Below are positions 33,833-40,712 of a DNA stretch of 64,000 nt, piece by piece. The notes under the pieces were generated by a model. That model had not been told where the DNA came from, searched no databases, and saw only the letters and a list, made by a program, of their open reading frames with translations. Positions within the stretch are counted from its first letter, which is position 1; every line of letters begins with the position of its first letter. A program made the position numbers and the translations under genes. Source of the stretch: Ideonella sp041287625 (GTDB lineage Bacteria > Pseudomonadota > Gammaproteobacteria > Burkholderiales > Burkholderiaceae_C); assembly GCF_041287625.1 (NCBI RefSeq), contig NZ_JBGGNH010000052.1, positions 171,624-235,623 of the forward strand, read 5' to 3'.

Positions 33833-35077
33833 ATGATTTCCAAAACTGCCCTGCGCGGGCACTGGCAGGCTGGCGTGGCGGCCACGCTGGAGGCGTTTCG
33901 CACGTGGCCCTGGTATGACACCTTGCGCACGCTGCGCGAGCGTTTTCGCGAGGACCGCCTGGGCCTGAGCGCCGGCAGCCTGACCTTCACGACCTTGATC
34001 GCGCTGGTGCCGCTGGTCACGGTGATGCTGGCCTTGTTCACCGCGTTCCCGATGTTCGGCAAGTTCCAGGACTCGCTGCAGAAGTACTTCCTGCAGACCC
34101 TCGTGCCGGACGCGATTGCCAAGCCGGTGCTGGGTGCGCTGACGCAGTTCGCCGCCAAGGCCAACCGCCTGGGCAGCGCCAGCCTGGCGGTGCTGCTGTT
34201 CAGCGCCTTGTCGTTGATGCTGACCATCGACCGCACGCTCAACGGCATCTGGCGCGTGCGCAAGCCGCGGCCCATCGCGCAGCGTGTGCTGGTCTACTGG
34301 GCGGCCATCACGCTGGGGCCGTTGATGCTGGGCATCAGCCTGAGCCTGACTTCCTACGCGCTCACCGAATCGCGCGGCATGGTCAGCGCCATCCCGGGCG
34401 GGCTGAAGCTGGTGCTGGACATCATCGAGTTCTGCCTGCTGGCCCTGGCCATCGCCGCGCTGTTCCGCTACGTGCCGAACACGGCCGTGCGCTGGCGCCA
34501 CGCGATGTTCGGCGGCCTGTTCGTGGCGGTCGGTTTCGAGGTGGCCAAGCGGGCCATGGCCTGGTACGTTGGTTCGGTCGCCACCTTCTCGGCCATCTAC
34601 GGGGCTTTCGCCACCGCACCCATCTTCCTGCTGTGGCTCTACCTCGGCTGGGTCATCGTGCTGATGGGCGCGGTCATTGCAGCGTATGCGCCCAGCCTGC
34701 AGATGCGCCTGGTGCACGCGCCGCGCCGGCCGGGCCGCATGTTCACGTTGGCCACGCGGCTGCTGCAGACCCTGCACGAGGCGCGCAGCGGGCAGGGGCA
34801 TGGCGTGTCGCTGGCGGCGCTCGGCGAGAGCTTGCAGACCGACCCGCTACAGATCGAGCCGGTGCTGGACACCTTGATCGCACTGGACGTGGTGGCCAGG
34901 CTGGACGAAGAGAACTCGCCGCAGGGCGCGCGTTACGTGCTGCTGTGCGACCCCGAGCGCACGTCGGCCAGTGGGGTGATCGACGAGCTGCTGCTCGGCC
35001 CGGCCGACAGCGTACAGGCCTTCCGCGAGAAAGCCGGGTTGAACCAGATCAGCGTGGCCGACCTGCTGAAGCGTTGA
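33833..35077 (+). CDS. YihY/UPF0761 family inner-membrane protein with C-terminal winged-helix-like region
   Basis: A 414-residue protein of the YihY (BrkB-like) family. Six helices lie between about residues 40 and 285, including LTFTTLIALVPLVTVMLALF and TAPIFLLWLYLGWVIVLMGAV; the family motif GAFATAPIFLLWLYLGW is clear. The last 120 residues are cytoplasmic and look like a winged-helix (SLAALGESLQTDPLQIEPVLDTLIALDVV). An RNase BN role once given to this family has been withdrawn, so function is unknown. ATG 33833 gives MISKTALRGHW. It ends six bases from the convergent regulator gene. Confidence 0.9.
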   Translation: MISKTALRGHWQAGVAATLEAFRTWPWYDTLRTLRERFREDRLGLSAGSLTFTTLIALVPLVTVMLALFTAFPMFGKFQDSLQKYFLQTLVPDAIAKPVLGALTQFAAKANRLGSASLAVLLFSALSLMLTIDRTLNGIWRVRKPRPIAQRVLVYWAAITLGPLMLGISLSLTSYALTESRGMVSAIPGGLKLVLDIIEFCLLALAIAALFRYVPNTAVRWRHAMFGGLFVAVGFEVAKRAMAWYVGSVATFSAIYGAFATAPIFLLWLYLGWVIVLMGAVIAAYAPSLQMRLVHAPRRPGRMFTLATRLLQTLHEARSGQGHGVSLAALGESLQTDPLQIEPVLDTLIALDVVARLDEENSPQGARYVLLCDPERTSASGVIDELLLGPADSVQAFREKAGLNQISVADLLKR

Positions 35078-35083
35078 GCGCGT

Positions 35084-35659
35084 TCAGGCTGGATGCAGGA
35101 CCACCAGCAATCCGAGCGCAGGCGAGTCGCCGGGGTTCCGGATCGCATGCGGCTGATCCACCGCATAACGCGCCGTCTCGCCCTCGGCCAGCTCGGCCCG
35201 GCTGTCGCCGGCTTCGACCGTCAAACTGCCTGACAGCACCGTGAGGTGTTCGCGCGAGCCGGGTTCGTGCGGCTCGGACGCCAACGCGCCGCCGGGCTGC
35301 ACCGTCAGGTGATACCACTCGAACTGGCCGGCCAGCTCGATGGGCCCGAGGATGCGCAACTCGCAGGAGCCATCCGGGCTGCGCATGGCGGGCGTGGAAT
35401 GCGCCGGCACGGTCACGATGCTGGGCGTTTCCGGCTTGTCGCCGCTCAGCAGCTCGGCCATGGTCACGCCCAGTGCGTTGGCCAGCCGCCAGACCACGGC
35501 CACCGTGGGGTTGGCTTGGTTGCGCTCGATCTGTGACAGCATCGATTTGGACACGCCCGCCTGGCGCGACAGTTCGTCCAGCGACAGCGCGCGCGCCTGG
35601 CGCAGGCCGGCCAGCGTGGCACCCACGCGTGGGGGTTCCGGGGGCAGGCGAGATGACAT
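35084..35659 (-). CDS. XRE-family regulator with cupin sensor domain
   Basis: A 191-residue one-component regulator. The N-terminal helix-turn-helix (about residues 12-70) contains GLRQARALSLDELSRQAGVSKSMLSQIERNQANPTV. A linker leads to a C-terminal cupin (about 110-185) with YHLTVQPGGALASEPHEPGSREHLTVLSGSL and GETARYAVDQPHAIRNPG. The cupin probably binds a small ligand. It is divergent from kbl-tdh with a perfect palindrome in the shared region, so it likely controls threonine breakdown; this is inferred from context. ATG 35659 is chosen to match the family length. Confidence 0.9.
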   Translation of the reverse strand: MSSRLPPEPPRVGATLAGLRQARALSLDELSRQAGVSKSMLSQIERNQANPTVAVVWRLANALGVTMAELLSGDKPETPSIVTVPAHSTPAMRSPDGSCELRILGPIELAGQFEWYHLTVQPGGALASEPHEPGSREHLTVLSGSLTVEAGDSRAELAEGETARYAVDQPHAIRNPGDSPALGLLVVLHPA

Positions 35660-35700
35660 GGGCAGCGAAGCTTTCGGCAGGTTTTTCGGGGCGATGGCGC

Positions 35701-35754
35701 TTGACGCCGTCCGCTGGCGTACACGATACTGCATTCGTGTTCGATATATCGAAC
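35701..35754 (+). promoter_or_regulatory. kbl promoter with 16-bp palindromic operator
   Basis: A likely sigma-70 promoter has TTGACG (35701-35706) and GATACT (35725-35730) with an 18-base spacer. The perfect palindrome GTTCGATATATCGAAC (35739-35754) covers the expected transcription start. This fits a repressor site for the divergent XRE-cupin regulator. Confidence 0.6.
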
Positions 35755-35804
35755 GTCTATTTCCGCAGTGAACACGCATTGTGCTGCAAGACAAGGACAT
35801 GACC

Positions 35805-37007
35805 ATGGCCAGCGCCACCGATTTCTACGCCCACCTGCGCACCGAGCTGCAAGGCATCCGGGAAGCCGGCCTGTACAAGGCCGAGCGCATCATCGCCACG
35901 CCGCAGGGGGCCGAAGTGCGCACCACCGATGGCCGCGAAGTCATCAACCTGTGCGCCAACAACTACCTGGGCCTGTCCAGCCATCCGCAGGTCATTGAGG
36001 CGGCTCACGAGGCGCTGCGCACCCACGGCTACGGCCTGTCGTCGGTGCGCTTCATCTGCGGCACCCAGGACCTGCACAAGACGCTGGAAGCCCGCATCGC
36101 CCGTTTCCTGGGCACCGAAGACACCATCCTCTATGCCGCGGCGTTCGACGCCAACGGCGGCCTGTTCGAGCCGCTGCTGGGCGAGGACGACGCCATCATC
36201 AGCGACGAACTGAACCACGCCTCCATCATCGACGGCATTCGCCTTTGCAAGGCAAAGCGCTTCCGCTACAAGCACAACGACATGGCCGACCTGCAGCGCT
36301 GCCTGCAGGAGGCCGAAGCCGCTGGCGCCCGCTTCAAGCTGGTCTTCACCGACGGCGTGTTCTCGATGGACGGCACCGTCGCCAAGCTCGACGAGATGCG
36401 CACGCTGTGCGATCAGCACGGCGCGCTGCTGGGCATCGACGAATGCCATGCCAGCGGCTTCATGGGCGCCACCGGCCGCGGCACGCACGAACACCGCGGC
36501 GTGTTCGGCAAGGTCGACATCATCACCGGCACGCTGGGCAAGGCCCTGGGCGGCGCCTCCGGCGGCTTCACCACCGGCAAGAAGGAAGTGATCGAACTGC
36601 TGCGCCAGCGCTCGCGACCTTACCTGTTCTCGAACACCGTGGCGCCCAGCATCGTCGGCGCCTCCATCGCGGTGCTGGACCTGCTCGAAGCCTCGACCGC
36701 GCTGCGCGACAAGCTGGCCGACAACACCGCGTATTTCCGCGAAGCCATCCAGGCGGCGGGCTTCGAGATCAAGCCGGGCGATCACGCCATCGTGCCCATC
36801 ATGGTCTACGACGCGGTGGTGGCGCAGAAGCTCGCGGCGCGGCTGCTGGAGCTGGGCGTCTACGTCGTCGGCTTCTTTTTCCCGGTGGTGCCCAAGGGCC
36901 AGGCGCGCATCCGCGTGCAGATGAGCGCCGCGCATGACCGCCACCACCTTGAGCGCGCCGTTGCCGCGTTTGCCCAGGCCGGCCGTGAACTCGGCCTGGT
37001 GAAATGA
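35805..37007 (+). CDS. kbl: glycine C-acetyltransferase (2-amino-3-ketobutyrate CoA ligase)
   Basis: A 400-residue PLP enzyme splitting 2-amino-3-ketobutyrate with CoA into glycine and acetyl-CoA. Alpha-oxoamine synthase features are clear: NLCANNYLGLSSHP, YGLSSVRFICGTQDLHK, IDECHASGFMGATGRG and the PLP lysine in ITGTLGKALGGASGG. I prefer ATG 35805 (MASATDFYAHLR) because AAGGA lies seven bases upstream; 35799 or 35781 would add two or eight residues. The stop overlaps the dehydrogenase start. Confidence 0.95.
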   Translation: MASATDFYAHLRTELQGIREAGLYKAERIIATPQGAEVRTTDGREVINLCANNYLGLSSHPQVIEAAHEALRTHGYGLSSVRFICGTQDLHKTLEARIARFLGTEDTILYAAAFDANGGLFEPLLGEDDAIISDELNHASIIDGIRLCKAKRFRYKHNDMADLQRCLQEAEAAGARFKLVFTDGVFSMDGTVAKLDEMRTLCDQHGALLGIDECHASGFMGATGRGTHEHRGVFGKVDIITGTLGKALGGASGGFTTGKKEVIELLRQRSRPYLFSNTVAPSIVGASIAVLDLLEASTALRDKLADNTAYFREAIQAAGFEIKPGDHAIVPIMVYDAVVAQKLAARLLELGVYVVGFFFPVVPKGQARIRVQMSAAHDRHHLERAVAAFAQAGRELGLVK

Positions 37008-37981
37008 CCTTCAGCAGTACCGACATCGTGAGCAGCACTCCCAAGATCCTCATCATTGGCGCCAACGGCCAGATCGGCACCGAGCTGGCCGAAGCACTTG
37101 CGGCGCGCCATGGCAATGGCGCCGTCGTCACCAGCGACCTGTCGCCCAAGGGCCGCGTGGCCGGCCTGACGCACGAGGCGCTGGACGTGACCGACGCGGC
37201 TGCGCTGACGCAGATCGCCGAGCGCCACGGCATCACCCAGGTCTACCACCTTGCGGCAGCGCTTTCGGCGCGTGGCGAGCAGCACCCGATGTGGGCCTGG
37301 GACCTGAACATGAAGGGCTTGCTGAACGTGCTGGAGCTTGCCCGCACGCACAAGCTGGACAAGGTCTTCTGGCCCAGCTCCATCGCCGCGTTTGGCCCGA
37401 CCACGCCGCGCGACCAAACGCCGCAGAAAACCGTGATGGAGCCGACCACGGTCTACGGCATCTCCAAGCTGGCCGGCGAAGGCTGGTGCGCCTGGTACCA
37501 CCGCATGCATGGCGTGGACGTGCGCAGCATCCGCTATCCGGGCCTGATCAGCTGGAAGACCCCGCCCGGCGGCGGCACGACCGACTACGCGGTGGAAATC
37601 TTCCACGAAGCGCTGAAAGCCAAGCGCTACACCAGCTTCCTCGGTGCCGAGACCGCGCTGCCGATGATGTACATGGACGACGCGATCCGCGCCACGCTGG
37701 AGCTGATGGATGCGCCAGCCGAGCAGGTCAAGGAGCGCCACGCCTACAACCTGGGCGGCATCAGCTTCACGCCGGCGCAGATCGCCGAAGCCATCCGCGC
37801 CGAGTTGCCGGGCTTCGAGATCGGCTACGCGCCGGACTTCCGCCAGGCGATTGCCGACAGCTGGCCGCGTTCCATTGACGACAGCACGGCGCAGGCCGAC
37901 TGGGGCTGGAAAGCGCGCTTTGACCTGAGGGCCATGGTGCGCGAGATGCTGACCCAGCTGCGCCCGCTGCTGGCCGCTTGA
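37004..37981 (+). CDS. L-threonine 3-dehydrogenase, SDR (epimerase-like) type
   Basis: A 325-residue extended short-chain dehydrogenase. The NAD-binding motif is ILIIGANGQIGTEL (about residues 14-27). The catalytic set is the serine in FWPSSIAAFGP and Y-x3-K in TTVYGISKLAGE. SDR-type threonine dehydrogenases of this kind are known from Cupriavidus and Flavobacterium. Coupling to kbl (ATGA overlap) strongly supports oxidation of threonine to 2-amino-3-ketobutyrate. It replaces the zinc-dependent Tdh of enterobacteria. A second in-frame ATG lies inside the N-terminal tail, but none is better placed. Confidence 0.88.
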   Translation: MTFSSTDIVSSTPKILIIGANGQIGTELAEALAARHGNGAVVTSDLSPKGRVAGLTHEALDVTDAAALTQIAERHGITQVYHLAAALSARGEQHPMWAWDLNMKGLLNVLELARTHKLDKVFWPSSIAAFGPTTPRDQTPQKTVMEPTTVYGISKLAGEGWCAWYHRMHGVDVRSIRYPGLISWKTPPGGGTTDYAVEIFHEALKAKRYTSFLGAETALPMMYMDDAIRATLELMDAPAEQVKERHAYNLGGISFTPAQIAEAIRAELPGFEIGYAPDFRQAIADSWPRSIDDSTAQADWGWKARFDLRAMVREMLTQLRPLLAA

Positions 37982-38005
37982 ACCCGTCAACCGGGTCCCG
38001 GGTAC

Positions 38006-38812
38006 TCAATCGATTGCGCCGCGAAGGGCTTGCAGGACCTTGTCCGGCTGCTCCTGCATCAGCGAATGTCCGCCGGGCAGGCGGTGCACGCGCGCTTTCA
38101 GCGCCGCGGCCAGTTCGCGCGTGGCCTTGGGCGGCGTCATCTGGTCGGCATCACCCAGGATGAAGTCCACCGGGCAACGCACGTCGGCCGCAGCTTCCAG
38201 CCCGCGCCGGTAGGCGTTGCAGCACTGGAAATCATGCAGGAAGACGTTGGCCTCGGGCTGGCTGGCCTGCACCCGCGCCATCAGCGCCAGGCCGGCGCCG
38301 TGCAACCAGCTGCCGGGACCGGGGTGGCTCGGCTTGGCGGCAAGGCTGGACAGCGCGAAGCCGTTGATCATGGCCATGCCTTTGGCTGGCGTATCCCGCG
38401 CGGCGGCCAACAGCGCGTCTGAAACCTGCATTGGATACGCGGTGGCGATCATCACCAGCCGGGCAATGCGGCCCGGGCTGCGCGCTGCGGTTTCCAGCGC
38501 GATCAGCGAGCCCATGCTGTGGCCCGCGACCAGCGTGTCCTCGCGCCTGGCACCAGCCGCGTCCAGCAGCGCGAGCGTCCAGTCCGCCATCGCTTCGACG
38601 CTGTCGAGCAGCGGGCCTTCGGAGCGGCAGTGGCCGGGCAGGTCCGGCGCCAGTACGCTGTGGCCATGGTGGGCGAACCAGCGCGCCAGCAGCGTCCACA
38701 CGCTGTGGTCGTTCAGCGCGCCATGCAGGAAGACCACGCAGGGCAGGTTGGGATCGAAGGGCTTGCCGCCGGTGTAGGCATAGGCTTGGCGGCCCTGAAC
38801 GTTGACTTCCAT
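38006..38812 (-). CDS. alpha/beta-fold hydrolase
   Basis: A 268-residue hydrolase. The oxyanion-hole region is VVFLHGALNDHSVW, the nucleophile elbow is AGHSMGSLIA (about residue 102), the acid is in FILGDADQMTPP and the histidine in LPGGHSLMQEQP, so the triad is complete. The substrate is unknown. It overlaps the end of metY by one base (TGATG), so the two are one transcript, which may point to sulfur or ester metabolism. Confidence 0.9.
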   Translation of the reverse strand: MEVNVQGRQAYAYTGGKPFDPNLPCVVFLHGALNDHSVWTLLARWFAHHGHSVLAPDLPGHCRSEGPLLDSVEAMADWTLALLDAAGARREDTLVAGHSMGSLIALETAARSPGRIARLVMIATAYPMQVSDALLAAARDTPAKGMAMINGFALSSLAAKPSHPGPGSWLHGAGLALMARVQASQPEANVFLHDFQCCNAYRRGLEAAADVRCPVDFILGDADQMTPPKATRELAAALKARVHRLPGGHSLMQEQPDKVLQALRGAID

Positions 38813-40143
38813 CAGGCGCCTGCCTTTTCTGCGACTTTGAGCGCCCGCTTCAAGTCGTCGATCAGGTCGGCCGCATCTTCCAGGCCGATGGACAGCCGGA
38901 TCGTGCCCGGTGTGATGCCCGCTTTGGCCAGTGCCGCGTCGTCCATGCGGAAATGCGTGGTGGACGCCGGGTGGATCACCAGCGAGCGGCAGTCGCCCAC
39001 GTTGGCCAGGTGAGAGAACAGCTTCAGCGCCTCGATGAACGCAACACCCTGGGTTCGGGTGCCCTTCAGGTCGAAGCTGAAGACGGCGCCACAGCCGCGC
39101 GGCAGCAGCTGCTTCGCCAGCGCCTGGCTGGGGTGGCCGTCCAGCTCGGGGTAGCCCACATGCGCGACCATCGGATGCGCCGCCAGGAACTGCACCACGG
39201 CGCGGGTGTTTTCCACGTGTCGCGCCATGCGCAGCGCAAGCGTCTCCAGCCCCTGCAGCAGCAGCCACGCGGTGTGCGGGCTCATGGAGGCGCCAAAGTC
39301 GCGCAGGCCTTCGCGGCGGGCGCGCAGCAGGAAGGCGCCCACGGTGCTTTCCTCGGCGAACACCACGTCGTGGAAGCCGTGGTACGGCTCGCAGAGCGTG
39401 TCGAACAACCCGTGCTTCGCATGCGCCGCAGCCCAGTCGAAGCGGCCTGAATCGACCAGCACGCCGCCGACCACCGTGCCGTGGCCGCCAATGAACTTGG
39501 TGGCAGAGTGAAACAGCAGGTCAGCGCCGTGCGCGAAAGGCTTCAGCAACCATGGCGGCGTGAAGGTCGAGTCGACCAGCAACGGCAGGCCGGCCGCGTG
39601 CGCAATGCTGCTGATGGCCGGGATGTCCAGCACGTCCAGCCCGGGGTTGCCCAAGGTTTCGCCGAACAGCAGCCGCGTGTTGGGGCGGATGGCGGCCCGC
39701 CAGCCGGCAAAGTCGCCGGGCTGGACAAACGTGGTCTCGATGCCGAAGCGGCGCAGCGTGTAGTCCAGCAGGTTGTGCGAGCCGCCATACAGCGCGGCGC
39801 TGGCCACCAGGTGCGAGCCGGCACCGCACAGCGTCATGACCGCCAGGCTGAGCGCGGCCTGGCCGCTGGCGGTGGCGATGGCGCCCACGCCGCCTTCCAG
39901 GGCCGCCATGCGCTCCTCGAAGACGGCGGTGGTCGGGTTCGAGATGCGGCTGTAGACATGGCCAGAGCGCTCCATGTTGAACAGCGAAGCCGCGTGCTCG
40001 CTGGACTCGAAGACGAACGAGGTGCTGAGGTACAGCGGCACCGCACGGGCACCGGTCGCAGGGTCCGGCTGGGCGCCTGCATGCACCGCCAGCGTGTCGA
40101 AACCGGGGGCTGAGATGCCTGGCGGCATAGGTTCTTTCGCCAT
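38812..40143 (-). CDS. metY: O-acetylhomoserine sulfhydrylase-type Cys/Met metabolism PLP enzyme
   Basis: A 443-residue gamma-family PLP enzyme. Features are FDTLAVHAGAQPDPATGARAVP at the N-terminus, VYSRISNPTTAVFEERMAALEGG, the PLP lysine in LLFHSATKFIGGHG, and DCRSLVIHPASTTH near the C-terminus. The long form with HSATKFIGGHGTVVGGV fits OAH sulfhydrylase (MetY), making homocysteine from O-acetylhomoserine and sulfide, rather than cystathionine synthase. Start 40143 (MAKEPMPPG) is preferred over 40179, but 40128 is also possible. No clear ribosome site decides it. Confidence 0.88.
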   Translation of the reverse strand: MAKEPMPPGISAPGFDTLAVHAGAQPDPATGARAVPLYLSTSFVFESSEHAASLFNMERSGHVYSRISNPTTAVFEERMAALEGGVGAIATASGQAALSLAVMTLCGAGSHLVASAALYGGSHNLLDYTLRRFGIETTFVQPGDFAGWRAAIRPNTRLLFGETLGNPGLDVLDIPAISSIAHAAGLPLLVDSTFTPPWLLKPFAHGADLLFHSATKFIGGHGTVVGGVLVDSGRFDWAAAHAKHGLFDTLCEPYHGFHDVVFAEESTVGAFLLRARREGLRDFGASMSPHTAWLLLQGLETLALRMARHVENTRAVVQFLAAHPMVAHVGYPELDGHPSQALAKQLLPRGCGAVFSFDLKGTRTQGVAFIEALKLFSHLANVGDCRSLVIHPASTTHFRMDDAALAKAGITPGTIRLSIGLEDAADLIDDLKRALKVAEKAGA

Positions 40144-40220
40144 GTAGGATGGCGCCGGATTGTGTGCTATGTTGGTCACCTCAAGGTCAGAGGAAGTACC
40201 AGCGGAGCGAGAGGAACCAA

Positions 40221-40688
40221 ATGAAAGTCACCGACATCCTGCGCGTGAAGGGCAACACCCTGTTCACGATTTCGCCCGACCAGCCGCTGGCCCAGGCCGT
40301 GCAGACCATGGCCGAACACGACATCGGTTCGCTGGTCGTCATGGAGCATGGTGACCTGACGGGCATGCTCACGTTCCGCGAAGTGATTTCGGCCATCGTC
40401 TCGAACGACATGGCCATCGGCACGCGCTTGGTGCGCAGCGTCATGGACGACGCGCCGCTGACCTGCACGCCTGAAACCGAGATCGACGAAGTCCGCCGCA
40501 TGATGCTGGGCCGCCATGCGCGCTACATGCCGGTGCTCAATGGCAAGACGCTGATGGGCGTGGTCTCGTTCTACGACGTGGCCAAGAGCGTGGTGGACGC
40601 GCAGGACTTCGAGAACCGCATGCTCAAGGCCTACATCCGCGACTGGCCGCTTGAGGAAGAAGCAACGCCCGGCGCGCAGCCGAGCTGA
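40221..40688 (+). CDS. CBS-domain pair protein
   Basis: A 155-residue protein made almost wholly of two CBS repeats: MKVTDILRVKGNTLFTISPD (about 1-60) and MDDAPLTCTPETEIDEVRRMML (about 75-135). Such pairs bind adenosyl ligands such as AMP or SAM. The final residues are a short acidic tail. ATG 40221 follows GAGAGGAACC. It is divergent from metY with a 77-base shared upstream region. Function unknown. Confidence 0.9.
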   Translation: MKVTDILRVKGNTLFTISPDQPLAQAVQTMAEHDIGSLVVMEHGDLTGMLTFREVISAIVSNDMAIGTRLVRSVMDDAPLTCTPETEIDEVRRMMLGRHARYMPVLNGKTLMGVVSFYDVAKSVVDAQDFENRMLKAYIRDWPLEEEATPGAQPS

Positions 40689-40712
40689 AGCGGCGCCGTT
40701 GCCGGGGGGTGT

